Notes: a model not told the origin generated them from the letters alone. A stretch of 64,000 nucleotides of DNA from Rhabditoides inermis (GCA_963966185.1 CAWZYM010000295.1:1004501-1068500); one strand, 5' to 3'; positions 34,903 through 47,507 are shown, numbered from the stretch's first letter. Numbers and translations: made by a program.

Positions 34903-37114
34903 ATGCACCTTTTTGCTGTTCTCGTTTTCGCGTCGGTCGCGGCCGCTTTGGATATCAGTGAGTTGTATTGATTGTTCTAATATGCTCTGTCATCTCCAAT
35001 CATCTACGCATGTGGTTTGCTGCAGTATTTCTGGCCTCGTTATTTTTACGAGAGAAGGAGAGGAGAGTAGTACTGAAGACCTGCTATAGTCGCATATTAC
35101 ATTCGTTTATTGCCCCTCATATTCCAATCGTGAGTGCATAGTAGCGTAACTAGTCGCCATTCCGCCAACACTCCATTTGCATATAGAAACAAATTGGCTG
35201 TGAGCCTCTGGAGCCACTCTGACCTAGGTGTTATTCTTACATCGTCCTTACAACAGTGGGTGTCGGAAGTGGTGCTCTCTATAGAGTGCGAATAGCGCTG
35301 GCAATACATCACCCTATAACCCCTCTATCACACTCACTACAATCAAAGAAAGCCGCGCAGAGAGGCGCGACAACCACACAACCCTATAAAACAGGTGCGC
35401 GTCATAACCCGCAGCGTATGACCCGAGGGCTACCGTATCTCTTATCACCCTCCAAAGGTGGCAGGGATTATGCTAATATGATAGTAGGTGTGCTACTAAT
35501 AAGTAGTCGGTTCGGTCTTTGATGGCGCCTCTTTCGTTTCTCCCGCCTCGGATTAACTCCCGACCCTGCTATTATGCGATAAGAGAGACTGTCAAGGGTC
35601 ACTGAAACAGTGAGAGGCAAACAATGACGTGTTTGCGTACGTATAGAAGAACGTGGGATATGAGTGGTTTTCAAGAATTGTGGAATGGCATAGATTACAT
35701 TACAATACAAATCCGGTAATCATGAATACAATATAGAATATTATTGTGAACTATACTTCTTTTCAGGAGAATGCAACCGTCGTCTGGGTATGGAGGCTGG
35801 TGCGATCCGAGACGACCAGATCACTGCCAGCTCATCATTCGATCAGGAGAGCACCGGACCACAACATGCTAGGTTAGCCATTTCTCTCTCTCTCTTTCCC
35901 TCTCTCCCTCTCTCTCCTAACTTCACCAGTGTTAATGTCTTTAACTATGCAAATGAGTTGCTCCGAAAAGATTCCTTCATCACCCGCAATCAACGCTTTT
36001 CTCATTTGCATCCTCACCCGATTTCATTGTTTACCGCGCGCCATCATCCACTCTCTGCTCCTCTCCCAATCACCCACTCTCTCGCCGCTCTCTCGCCTCT
36101 GATTGTCGCCGCCGCTAATTGGTCAGCCGAGCGTACTTTCCTCTCCCCCTCCCATATTTAGCCACGTTCGTCTTGAGTAGCGGGAACTCATTGGGCGGAA
36201 AACGTGCGGGGTCGTGGGAATCCGGCAATCCCGCGTCTTTCATTAGACGTATGCACGCGCATTTACGAGCTGATTTATGTGCGGGGGCATAAGAAGAGTG
36301 TGAAAGTGTGTCGCTGCAGACGGCGTTCTGCCGGTTTTGTCTTTCGGTCGGCGCAAATGTGTCTAATTGGAATACGAATGCATATTGCTTCATGGTGCGT
36401 ACAGTTATAAAAAGGACGTGAACGATAATGCGATCGCGAGTGGTCTAAAATGTTGACGAATTTGTAATTTGTACTGTGGTTCATGAGTACTGGCTCAGAA
36501 CAACATGATTCTTCCAGGATCCGCGGCTCCACTGGCTCTGGTGCGTGGTGTCCTCGATCACAGATCAATGCGACCACCCTCGAGTGGCTACAGATCGCAT
36601 TCGACAAGGACACCGTAGTCTCCGCCGTCGAGACACAAGGTACGGTAGCTTGTGGGTTACTGTATTACCGTATTTATCAGGTCGCTTCGACTCCGGACAG
36701 GGTAGGGAGTACGCGACCGCGTACCGACTGGAGTACTGGCGTCCGGATATAGAGGGCTGGGCTGTGTACAGGGATGAGAGCGGAAGCGAGGTGAGAAAAT
36801 CCTCATATTCTCATACTTGCGATTTCGAATTCCGAATTCCACGCATTATGAATCCGCGTCTCAATCGCATCTGCCACGCTTACCAATGCGCGCTTGATTT
36901 CCAATTCGAGTGGTTCTGGGCGATAATCCTCTCTCTCTCTCCTCTCTTTCTCAGCTGCTCCGGAAGGGACCTCCTCCCTCTCTGCCACCCTCTTGAGATG
37001 ATTCCATTATGCATGTCTCACAGAGGCACAGATTCATATAGCATATTCATCGAGAGTGACTATGTGTGTGTGGTATTTGCCCATTGGATACTCACACTGA
37101 GCGGATTGTATCGG

Positions 37115-37172
<58 letters not shown>

Positions 37173-38769
37173 GGTGTTAGCCCTGGGTCATCCATTCATC
37201 CATTCATACACTGTATTTGACTACACAAATACGCGCACTGACACACCAGTCACGCATCTCTATAACATGAGGTTACACGCAAACTAGGGGTACTCTACAA
37301 AACAATCTAGGAAATCAAGGGGTCATATACGGTAATACGATCGCGCGAGAGTCACCTGTGCGCTGCTTGCACTAATCCGCTGCGCAACCCACCGGTGGGC
37401 GGTAATCCCCTCTCAAATGCACTTCCGACGCATCCGGGATTGTTCCGGTCACAGGAAAGGGGGATAAGACAGCGAGTAAATATGACACCACAGGGTCACA
37501 AGATTTGAAAGCGAACAACCTTGAAATTGAAATATCCTAGGTAATCCCCGGTAACACTGACACTCGAACCGCCGAGTTGCGACTACTCAGCGGAGCCATT
37601 GTGGTCAGGAAGGTAATCGATAGTCGATCGATCAATCGAATATCAATCAATATCAGATCCGCCTCATTCCTCTCTCGAACTCGACCCGCACTGTGTGCAT
37701 GAGAGTGGAAGTGTATGGATGTCACGCAAAAGGTGAGAAGTTTGAATGATTCTCACATAAAAAAGTGAAGGGGAATAATATTATTGATGTTTATCACCGT
37801 CTATACGAAAAGACATCATATGCTAATAGAGTGATTGCGGAAGAAACGTATCTGTTGTACGTTTCAGACCCGCTCACCGCGTACTCTGTGGAGGACGGTT
37901 CCCGGATGGACGGTCTGGATCTGCGGGATAGGAGCTACGATGGAGAGAAGACGGATGGGGGAGAGGTGGGTTCTACTTTCGATATCTGAACCCCTAAATT
38001 CATGACACATACAAGCAAGGCTATATGAGCGAATAGATTCGAAACCCTCAATCAGAAAGTGCTACGGTGCCGATTCGGCTGGAACGTATAATAATCTGTC
38101 GTCGTATTCAGTTATCCGGAGGACTGGGTCGTCTGTTCGATGGGTCGACGGGGAACGAGGACTTCGAGCGCAAGCCGGCGGGATGGGTCGGGTGGAGGAG
38201 GGACAAGGGGGAAGGTGAGCACTGATTGTCCAGGTTACAGTAACATGATATGATATCTATTCACTTACGGCATTGGTTGATGTTCAATTTGAATACGTTT
38301 CACATTGTGAATATTTTGATTTGAACAAACGACATTGCAATAGCATTAAGTTCTCATTTGCAGACTCTCCGATCACGATGTCTCTGTCGCTTCCAGTCGC
38401 TCGGAACATCTCAGCCATCCTCCTACACACATCGAACAGATTCAAGCTGGACGCGCAGGCATTCACACATGCCTCCCTCGCATTCTCGCCCCGGGGACAA
38501 CACTTCTCCGCGCGATCCGTACGTCTTCCCCCCTCTCTCTCTCCTCTCTCTCTCCTCTCTCTCTCTATTGATTTATCGATTGCAGGTGGAGTTCTCATAT
38601 CCTCCGGATCACGCGTTCGACACGGCGAGATGGATTCGCATTCCCGTGCCACACAGGATAGCCAAGGAAGTGGTGGTGAGTGGAAGAGAGAGAGGGAGGG
38701 GGAGAGAGAGAGAGGGAGAGAGAGAGGGGGGAGAGAGGGGGAGAGAGAGAGGGAAAGGAGAGGGGGAGA

Positions 38770-38822
<53 letters not shown>

Positions 38823-39245
38823 CCCTTCCAGGTTCGTCTCACTCCCTCTCCGCACGCGTCGTGGCTTCTTCTGTCCGAGATTCGTGTCGAGTCCGACAGT
38901 CTCCCGCCAGAGTTCGTTCACCAGGAGGAGGTGCGTTGTTGTTGTTGTTGTTTTCATTTTTAGTCGAATTTCCTATCATGCCATATAGTTATTGTTTATT
39001 TCATGTTCCCTTGTTTATGTCTTTACGCTGAAACGTATGTAATCTATGAAACAGAAAATCGCCTGACTCACTCTGTTGAACCTATCATATTGTTTTTGTT
39101 TCTTTATACAATTTGTAATATACAATTTGCAAACATTCGTTGCAGGATCTGGTTGACCACGCCCACCACCTCGTGTCGGATGAACATCAACAGATCAGCT
39201 ATCTATCGGTAGAAGACATGCACAAGAGGGAGCAGATATGGGGTG

Positions 39246-39279
<34 letters not shown>

Positions 39280-40184
39280 TCTCCTCTCCCTCTCTAATTC
39301 CCTCCCTTTCAGTGTGTCTGCTCCTTCTCTTCATCTTCGTCACAGTAGTATCTATTCTCATCTGGAAGAGGAAGGAGGGCTCTCTCAAATCCGCTTCTCC
39401 AATTATGGATAAGGGCAGGGATATCAGAAGGATCATGGATGCACAGGTATGAGACACTGATTGAACTGTTAGAGTTTTATCTAGCTTCTAGAAACGTATT
39501 GGAATGATGTGACCACTCAGTATACAGCATGGTAAATCAGCAGCTTGAGCAGTCGAATCGCTTTCAGCACATGTCCCCGTCCTGTTATCGACTGTCGTGT
39601 GAGAATGCACTGAACGCGCGGAGGGAGATGAGTCTGATTAGAGAGGAGGAAGGAGAGTATGCAGAGCCGGACTACAGGTGAGAGAGGGAGAGAGAGGGAG
39701 GTAGAGAGAGAGAGAGAGGGAGAGAGAGAGGAAGGGAGGTAGAGAGAGAGGGAGAGAGAGGGAGGGAGAGAAAGAACCCTTTCATTCCAGGACGATCTCC
39801 ACCGCTCCGCTCCTCCAGTCTACTCACTACGCGTGCAGTCAGGTCGCACCGCCAGCCGGATCCACCATATAGTGAGTCTCTCCCTCCATCTCGCTCTCTA
39901 TACATTTCCTTCTCTCTCACTCTCTTTCTCTCTCTCTCCCCCCTCTCTCCCCCTCTCTTAATCTCTCCATTTCAGCAGCCCCAACTCCCAGTACACCAAG
40001 TACACGACATTCTCCGAGAGCGAATACGGAGAGGTAGGTATAAGATGTATAGAAACAACAAAAACAAAACAACAAACAACAACAAATAAACAACAAACAA
40101 CCATCTCTTATTCAGCTCGACGGCGGGGACGTTCCAGAGGGCGAGTGCAGCAACTACACCGTCCTCTATACCACCCGACAGTGA
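34903..40184 (+). CDS. Discoidin-domain-receptor-like type I membrane protein lacking the kinase
   Basis: Seventeen exons join in phase to give 553 aa: 34903-34957, 35767-35872, 36518-36639, 36681-36790, 37541-37612, 37657-37732, 37868-37965, 38112-38214, 38364-38518, 38586-38675, 38832-38930, 39146-39242, 39313-39446, 39541-39677, 39791-39871, 39976-40033 and 40116-40184. After a signal peptide (MHLFAVLVFASVAAALD) comes an F5/8-type C discoidin domain: GMEAGAIRDDQITASSSF, GAWCPRSQI, LQIAFDKDTVVSAVETQGR and TVCMRVEVYGC. The DDR-specific second domain follows (MDGLDLRDRSYDGE, GGLGRLFDG, DFERKPAGWVGWRRD, LLLSEIRVESD). One transmembrane helix (CLLLLFIFVTVVSILIW) precedes a tail of about 140 aa with tyrosines (EYAEPDY, ESEYGE, NYTVLY). 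Collagen-binding DDRs normally continue into a tyrosine kinase; none is present before the TGA or in the following 700 bp. Confidence 0.88.
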
Positions 40185-40236
40185 CGTCATTGGTGACGTC
40201 ATCACAACCGATGACGTCATCAGGCGTCTGACGTCA
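40182..40236. promoter_or_regulatory. Cluster of four TGACGTCA (CRE-type) motifs
   Basis: TGACGTCA occurs at 40182-40189, 40194-40201, 40212-40219 and 40229-40236. The first overlaps the TGA stop codon of the DDR-like gene. This palindrome is the classic binding site for CREB/ATF bZIP factors; use as such here is inference. Confidence 0.6.
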
Positions 40237-40432
40237 CTCCCCCTTTCTCTAGTCATGTCTGCGTTGGCTTGTTTTACAAGTTACCGTAATTCGTAAGTGT
40301 GAGTATATATTGTATGTCTATGTGGTTTGTCTCTCGATTTCCGCCCATCTTTCTATACGGTTCAGTCTTGTATTTCTCATAATAATGATTTATCACTGTT
40401 CTGTACATACACATATTTGGATATATTGAATG

Positions 40433-40438
40433 AATAAA
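40433..40438 (+). terminator. Polyadenylation signal of the DDR-like gene
   Basis: AATAAA lies about 250 nt after the stop codon, in AT-rich DNA. Confidence 0.6.
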
Positions 40439-40787
40439 ACGTTTTCGATTCATTCATGTTTGTTTTGTTGACATGATCATGTTGTCGGTATGATAATCTA
40501 GATGAACGTGGGCGTCCATGATTCAACTATTGTGGCAGTTTAATATTTTGTTAGAATGAAATGTGAAACTAACGAGTCATTGCGTAGTTGTTGTTGTAGT
40601 TTAGTCATCATACAGTATAGTGTAAATTCGATTTTCTTTTTAACTGATGTGAAGTCGGAAATAAACACCAGTTTTATTAACTGGTATATTTCCACTATCT
40701 CTCTCACCACGCGCTAAACGATGAGTCATGTCTTTCTTGTTTTCCCAGCCTACACAACTCTCCGATTGCAATAGCACGCCTCCCGGC

Positions 40788-40859
40788 GGCCGAATGGTCT
40801 AGTGGTATGATTCTCGCTTTGGGTGCGAGAGGTCCCGGTTTCGATCACCGGTTCGGCCC
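40788..40859 (+). tRNA. tRNA-Pro (TGG)
   Basis: A 72-nt cloverleaf. The acceptor GGCCGAA pairs with TTCGGCC, the D arm is TGGTCTAGTGGTATGA, the anticodon loop CTTTGGG has anticodon TGG, and the T arm CCGGT-TTCGATC-ACCGG pairs perfectly. A short T run follows. It is nearly identical to the intronic copy at 23877-23948. Confidence 0.96.
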
Positions 40860-40933
40860 TTACTTTTTGCAAAATTCACGTCAGAACAATTTAAATAATT
40901 TATCGATCTACACAACACACAAATCACACATAG

Positions 40934-41020
40934 CTAGACAGTGAAAGTGGAATCCTTGCTGCTGGTACCGGACTCCTCTGGAAAAGTTGATATGGAGAGA
41001 GAGAGGGAGAGAGAGAGGGA

Positions 41021-41057
<37 letters not shown>

Positions 41058-41582
41058 GACCGGCGGATGTCTGTCCAGCCTCGACCTGGATGGAGAATGT
41101 GTGTGTGTCCGTGGCCTGTTCGATGCACTCCCTGGCAGTCGCCGCCTCCTTCGAAGGACGACACACACCCACCACAACGAACATACAGCACTTGGCAGGC
41201 GGACCATTCTAGAATACGGTACGGTATTCAGGGATACAGTAGGAATTGATTATTGTACTCACCAGTTTGTGAATGACGATATCAGTGGTGGCTCCGGGTT
41301 CGCAGAATCCGAGGGGCGGGGCGACGCGAAATCGGATGTTGTCAGTGCTCTTCACCTTGAGGGAGAGGATATGGTACTTATTAGAATGTCGTTGAAAAGT
41401 AAAATGCGTTGAACAATAATAGGAATTTCTTTATACACAAACCTTGAAGGCGATCTTCTCGTTCTCGTTGTTGCCCAACTCCAGCTTCGAGGTACCCATC
41501 AGGGACATCTGGAGAGGGAGAGAGAGATTAAGAGAGAGAGGTAGAGAGAGAGAGAGAGAGAGAGAGATGAAGAGAGAGTTGA

Positions 41583-41615
<33 letters not shown>

Positions 41616-41718
41616 GATGAAGAGAGAGAGGGAGAGAGAGAGAGAGGGGGAGAGGAATGTCAGCTACCTTCACATTGAGGGGCGAGAGGCAGACGTTGAT
41701 CGCCGTCTCTTCAGACAT
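40934..41718 (-). CDS. Major Sperm Protein (MSP)-domain protein
   Basis: Five exons join in phase to 133 aa: 41668-41718, 41443-41508, 41263-41355, 41061-41208 and 40934-40977. The MSP beta-sandwich pattern is clear: INVCLSPLNVK, then GTSKLELGNNENEKIAFKVK, then IRFRVAPPLGFCEPGATTDI, then NGPPAKCCMFVVVG. This corresponds to the N..S...IAFKVKTT....Y.V.P..G...P.....I...N.PP. core of MSP and SSP proteins. Length fits a stand-alone MSP (about 127 aa) rather than VAP, which has a membrane anchor. Nematode MSPs assemble the sperm cytoskeleton, and that role is inferred. The third exon uses an AAG acceptor. The second and fourth introns contain (GA)n tracts. Confidence 0.88.
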
Positions 41719-42259
41719 GACCACCCAGCTGGCACGTAGACAGGAGAAATGACTTCGACAAACCACGTTTTATCGGTTGATTGGTGTATTGTAAAGAACG
41801 ATCATTTTGATCTTTCATAATGATATTATATCAAAGAGAGTGGCGCACAGTAACTTTCGCATTCCTCCGCATTCTGTCAACTTTTCGGGGTAGCGTGGGA
41901 AAAGCGCGGGCGATTGATCCATACATAGGCTCCTCCCACCCGCACTGTCCTCTCTCTCATTGACTCGTTTCACCGCACCGCGCGCGTTTTGCGACCCGCC
42001 GTTTGCCTTTCTTTTCTTCCATATTTCTGTTGTTTCTCAAATGTTTGATGATGTGTTCATAGTTTCTTCCGAGCAGTTTTCCTACCTTTTCTATTCCAAC
42101 ACCGGCATTTTGTTAGTGCTAGCTCCCCGCATTCGCGCTCGAAATTGTTGTCCATTGCGCCTTCCTTCGGTGTTTCTTGGTTTTTGGGTTGTTTATCGTT
42201 TTATTCATGTCTGTAGTGAACCTGTCTCACCTGTATTTCTTGTTTCAGCTACTGTGGGG
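41719..42259. promoter_or_regulatory. Short divergent promoter interval
   Basis: 540 bp between the starts of the MSP-like gene (-) and the first zinc-finger gene (+). A TTTCAG lies 13 nt before the plus start codon, compatible with a spliced-leader acceptor. No other feature was recognised. Confidence 0.35.
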
Positions 42260-45200
42260 ATGGCAATGGCTGTCGCGTCTCCTCCCTCTCTGGAGATGTT
42301 CCTAGTCGCCAAGCTGCCTGCCAACTTCCAGCATCACGGACAGACAATCATGGTGGGGTGAATGCTTTGTTCTAGTCGATGTTACGTTGCTGTTGTTGTT
42401 GTTGTTTGTGTGTCCACTCACTGCCCTGTTGCAGTCCCTGCAATCTCTGGGAGTGCACGAGGTCTCGTTCACTCACCGCGTCGCATTCGGATCCCATCTC
42501 GAAAGACTCGAAGCAACACAGAAACGGTGTGAGGTTGGTGTTGAACTGTGGAACGCTGATTCCGAGCCATCTGAAAATGTTTGCACATTAGTGTATCATG
42601 TTTGCTATCAAAGTGATAACCACGTGAAACAGAATAGTGTTGCAGCCGACGGCGACTACGTCAACACAGACTGCTGTCGAGTCGGAGCCGTCTCCCCCTC
42701 CTCCTCCCGCCCCCTCCCCTCCCACGCACACGACTCAACCGTCACAGTGCACACAGGAGAACCGAGAGGAGGAGGTACTTTACAACTTACTGTACTTCGC
42801 TTCTTTCTTGACTTACTTGGGACTTACATGATTTTCGTTTCCACCATACTGTTGAACCGTCAGCGAAATCCACTAGACTGTTTCTGAAACCCATAGTTGA
42901 CAACTTGAGTTTCGAAGAAATGCAATGTTTTCCAGGCAATGGACACGGCAGTTTCTGCGGCTACTTGCCTCCCTGCCGTTCCTCTGCCTGCCATGCCAGT
43001 GCATCGAGATGTGAAGCCTCTCTCCCGCCCGTCCCCCGTCTCATCTCCTCCCGCCCCACCTGCTCCCACCCAGTCATTGTCGTCTGCGTCTACACAGAAT
43101 GGTGGGAACTCTTGTACACTATCTAAGATGATGTAGACCGAGAGGCGAGTTCAAAAACGTTGTTTACAGATGATGTAAACAAGTAAACAACTTTGTAAAC
43201 AACCTGAAAATGGGTTTTAAAGATGTCAAATGTTTAGTAACATTATTGGTGACTTCAAAAATGTTGTTTACAGATGTTGTAAACAAGTAAACAAATTTGT
43301 AAACAACCTGAAATTGTGTTTTAAAGGTATGTAACGTGTAGTAGACTGAGAGGCGAGTTCAAAAATGTTGTTTACATAAAGAGTAAACAAGTAAACAAAT
43401 TTGTAAACAACGTTCAATTGTCTTCAATTTTAGTATTCTGTCTTGTAATGTACTTCTTAGTTAGATTAGAGGTTTGTGAACATATTTTAGTTCTGAAAGT
43501 AGATTTTATTTATGATTTCAGTTTTGATGTTTGATTATTGAGGCCGCCGAAGGCGGCCCTAGCCCCCCGTTAGGGTCGCACTTTAATTGAAATTATCCTT
43601 TTGTAACCGCGACGCGACTTGACTTCTTTTTTTAACTAACGTGAATCGCCGTGTTGTATGTGATACTTTTCTCTCACCTGTAGCTAACCTAACAACCTAA
43701 CGTAAAATATACGTATTTGGAACGGGTTGTTGTCGATGGGTTTTTTTTATTATATTTTCGGTTCGAGAATCGAGAACGATTGAAATGTATTGCTGTGTTG
43801 AGTGTGTCTGGCTCTACCGGCTACGGACTTCCACTCTCTCGTCAAGACGGAGTTCCCGCTATTCGACATCACACGAGAGGAAGAGGTGGGATGACTGATA
43901 GAATCACAAAAGTGGTATATGTAACATTATATGTAACATGAAATCAATCATCAATAAGAAGCATAAAGTTCCCGCCAATTCTCCAGTTTAAATCGCCCCG
44001 CACCAATCGTGCGCAATGGCGATTTTGCACCGGTCGCGCGCAAGCAGCACAATTTGGAATACACGAAAACAATCTTTGATCGGATGCGCTAGTCATCGAA
44101 CATGATACAGATCTCGTAAAATGTTTGCCACGACGTATACAACGTGCTTGCGCACAAATTGTGCTGCTGGAGAATCGGAAAGGACTTTAGATAGATTTCC
44201 TTTCATTTCAACCTTGTGTGTAGCGATGCGTGTGAAGCATATTAATTACAAGACAGAAATTAACTCACAGGATTACTTTCGAAAAATCAACGTCTGCTAT
44301 AATTTTTGCTATGGTACAAATTCCTCGTGTTATTCTTTTGTTTCACACTGATATTTCAGAATGAGGAGAACGCGCCTCCTCCTCCTTCCATCGCCGCAGT
44401 ATCTTCCAAGAAGAGAAAGCCGTCCCTGCCTTCATCCGAGGGAGCGAAGCGCACCCGACGGGAGGCGACTGCGCGAGAAGAGGAGAAGAAGCAGCGAGAG
44501 GCTGGCGCGGCGAAAGCTAACGTCAGTTCTAACTGGTCTGGATGGAATACAGCAATTAGAAACGGCGGAACAGGATATATGGATCTGATCGTTTCTAATT
44601 GTGATTGAGTAATGAGTTCTTCTTTGAGGAGAAGAGTGCGGTGTCGGAGTCAGTCGTCGCCTCCGCGAGTCTGTCGCGGGAGAAGGTCATGGAGGGAGAG
44701 ACTAGAGAGAGCGACGAGAGCGAAAAGGACAAGGGGATCTTGCAGTGCGCGGTCAGTGATTCTAAACATTTGTATCTGTATCACACTCGATTTGCTAGAG
44801 TTTTGTATGAGTTTGAATCTGACAAGGAGTGTCGTTTAGGTCACAGAAGCCGATGGTGACCAAACTGATATCAGAGATACCCTAGGAGGTCACTAGTCGA
44901 AAACCGTTTTCAAATCCACATGACCGGCCATACGTTTCGAGATATTTACGTTTCAAATTTTGGAGCTAAACCGTGTGGATTGCTTTTTCGGTCTGTCACT
45001 CCATTCGCGCGAGCTGTGAAACAGCGGCGGTGTCCTAGTGGATAGAGCGGCTGTCTGTCAAGCGCAGGGTGTGAGTTCGCTCTCCGGATAAGCTTTTCAT
45101 TTTGCCGACACTTTCCGGACTTGTACTTTTTGGTGACGATTGGGCAGTTGGTAGAAAACTCCTATCATCTTATTTTTTCAAATCGAACGGTCATATGTCT

Positions 45201-45830
45201 TGTTGAGAGCTCATTACAAAATGTTTGCGTTCTTTAAACTTCATTTTAAAAAATTTCGAAAAATATTACCGACGAAGGTTTCCACATGATACCCTCACCA
45301 TGCGTGACTCCAACCATTCGAATAAAAAGTACAAGTACAGAGAGAAGCGGCAAAATGAAAAGTATATCAGGAGAGCGAACCCCCAGCCTGCCCCTTGACA
45401 GACAGCCGCTCTATCCACTAGGCCACCGCCGCTGTTTCACAGCGCGCGCGAATGGAGTGACAGACCGAAAAAGCAATCCACACGGTTTAGCTCCAAAATT
45501 TGAAACGTAAATATCTCGAAACGTATGGCCGGTCATGTGGATTTGGAAACGGTTTTCGACTAGTGACCTCCTAGAGTATCTCTGATATCAGTTTGGTCAC
45601 CATCGGCTTCTGTGACCTAAACGACACTCCTTGTGAGACGGTTTTATAAATGATAAAAATTACAATGTTGCAAATTACAAATTACAATGATGTGTGTTTG
45701 AGAAGTGCTCGATCCCTGTTCGCGGCAAGGACTGTGGCTTCTTCCATCACTCGGTGACTCACATCGACACGCTGAGACACGGGGAGAGGTTCACCTGCAA
45801 GCAGTGCCCATTCACATCCAACAGTCAGTC

Positions 45831-45871
<41 letters not shown>

Positions 45872-46634
45872 ATCTCTCTCCCTCTCTCCAGACGTGCACA
45901 CATCTCGCGGCCACCGCAAGAGGAACCACACGATAGTCGATCGAGTGGTTGACGCCGCCAACATGCAGGTATCGATTTAGCTAGAAATGTGTTGTTTTTT
46001 TCGTGAAAGTATGGTCCATGAGTTGTCACATCGTTTATTTATACGTAATACAGCAACAGAGTTATGCTATCACTTGATCTAAACACCTTCATCATGTCAT
46101 CCTTGCCAGTTCATCAACGAGTGTCTCTCGCTCTTCGCTGCCTGCTTCCCGAAGGCGCGCGGAACCCCGAGGGAACTACAGAAGGTGCTCAGAGCAGCCA
46201 AGCAGGGAGGCAAGGAGTTTAGGAACAAGAGGGTGAACAAGGTATGTTGTCTTTTAATCTCTTCTCTCTTCTCTCTCTTTTTTCTCTCCTCTTTCCGTTT
46301 TTATTCATTCTCTGTTATAGGCTGACGAGACTCTCGCTCCGGAGCCGGGCACGAACGCTGTGGAGAGCAGCGTGTGCACGGTGGGTCTCTCACTCTCTCC
46401 TTTCTTTCTCTCTCTTTCTCTCTCCTTTCTTTCTCTTTCTCTCTCCTCTCTCTCTATGTCTCTCTCACTCTACTTTTCCAGAAGTGTTCTGTCTCGATTC
46501 CCTCGTCTGATCCTGTCACCCGCTGTCGCTCTCTCCTCTCCCACTCTCTGTCCCATCTCACAAAGAAAGACGGGAAGCGATTTCACTGCAAGCAATGCAA
46601 CTTCAAGACTACTGGTGAGAGATGGGGAGAGAGC

Positions 46635-46675
<41 letters not shown>

Positions 46676-46959
46676 AGAGGGAGAGAGAGGAGACAGGGGT
46701 GGAAGTAGAAGCTCTTCAGATTTCTCCACGATGCGCACCCATGGAGCCACTGAGAAACACGAGTACACTGACAGAGCGAGGGATGCCGAGGATAAGACGG
46801 TGGGTTACTGTAGCTTTGTTTCGGCTTCACTTTACCCAATTTTTATTTGCAGTTCGTTGTGTGTTGTGCCCGCTTGTTTTCTTCTTGCTTTCCTCGCGAT
46901 CGAATGCCTCGTCTCTACAGAGCCGTTCTCGCCAGTGCATAGATACCGGTATTGATTGA
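42260..46959 (+). CDS. Zinc-finger-like protein with two finger modules (family member 1)
   Basis: Exons: 42260-42352, 42435-42533, 42646-42774, 42936-43101, 44360-44521, 44617-44751, 45703-45823, 45892-45968, 46110-46241, 46321-46380, 46482-46614, 46720-46799 and 46921-46959. The N-terminal block (LEMFLVAKLPANFQHHGQTI, VSFTHRVAFGSHLERLE) is shared with the other two family members. Pro/Thr-rich and basic nuclear-type segments (SSKKRKPSLPS) follow, then two modules. Module 1 has KCSIP...FTCKQCPFTS, then HTSRGHRKRNH and ECLSLFAACFPKARGTP. Module 2 has KCSVS...FHCKQCNFKTT and FSTMRTHGATEKH. Each pairs C-x2-C with later histidines in C2H2 style. The link between 43101 and 44360 is not phase-consistent, so an exon is probably missing there. 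DNA binding is inferred. Confidence 0.65.
43141..43415. repeat. Three diverged copies of a GTAAACAAGTAAACAA-containing unit
   Basis: The unit, roughly GGCGAGTTCAAAAACGTTGT followed by TTACAGATG, GTAAACAAGTAAACAAC and TTTGTAAACAACCTGAAA, recurs about every 90-110 bp. It lies in the long intron of zinc-finger gene 1. Confidence 0.85.
44832..45637. mobile_element. Foldback element with tRNA-like segments in both arms
   Basis: The arm CAAGGAGTGTCGTTTAGGTC onward (to about 45105) is inverted at about 45355-45637, ending GACCTAAACGACACTCCTTG. TGA flanks both ends. Each arm carries a tRNA-like block, GTCCTAGTGGATAGAGCGG with GAGTTCGCTCTCC, which gives A-box and B-box matches but no acceptor stem. 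The centre is about 250 bp unique. It sits in an intron of zinc-finger gene 1. Confidence 0.8.
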
Positions 46960-47507
46960 TTAAGTAGAGGTCAGACTCGACTTTTGCTGGCAAAAGACCC
47001 TCAGAAAGATCTCAGAACGGCCGCGCACCCTCAGAAAGATCCTCAGAAAGTGCCTTTTTGTATCATGAAGCGGCTTTTTGATACATAATCGAGTCTGATC
47101 TCGCCTTTATCGATTGATGTACATAATTGTATTGTAGTTGTAGACTAACACTAATTGAACTAGGAATCGATTGTATATATTTTGAAATGTAGCATTGTGA
47201 TATTTTGATAAACTGTGTATCTATCAGCGTTATCTGATTGACGATTGGATTGGTTCGGAACCGAATGCCCTCGTATCTATCTTCCTCTGCGTCTCTGCCC
47301 CGCCCTGTCTCCCTAACCTCTCCCTATCTCTCTCACTAATCTTGAATCGTCCACAGGGCCCGTTATCTAAAAGGCCGTCTTTCTCATTTGCCTAGAGCCT
47401 CTATCGATCGCGAGTCGACCCCACGCTCTCTCATTCTAACTACCACCTCACTATAACATCATTACATTATTGATTATTTTATTGTTTCATTTCCATCTCC
47501 ATTCAAG
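46960..47507. other. Intergenic spacer with CCTCAGAAAGATC repeats
   Basis: Between two zinc-finger genes. CCTCAGAAAGATC/GTGCC recurs four times at about 46990-47062. No gene was recognised. Confidence 0.5.

Noticed and set aside
36951..36995. Exon after CTCAG in the DDR-like gene
   Set aside because: It runs quickly to a stop and does not match the family. The next homologous exon at 37541 joins 36790 directly in phase.
38273..39031. 252-codon plus-strand frame
   Set aside because: It overlaps true DDR-like exons in part, but reads through donor sites and a (GA)n intron. Only the segments between splice sites match the DDR family.
45020..45090. Functional tRNA gene in the foldback arm
   Set aside because: The flanking bases cannot form an acceptor stem. 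The same block is repeated in inverse within the element.
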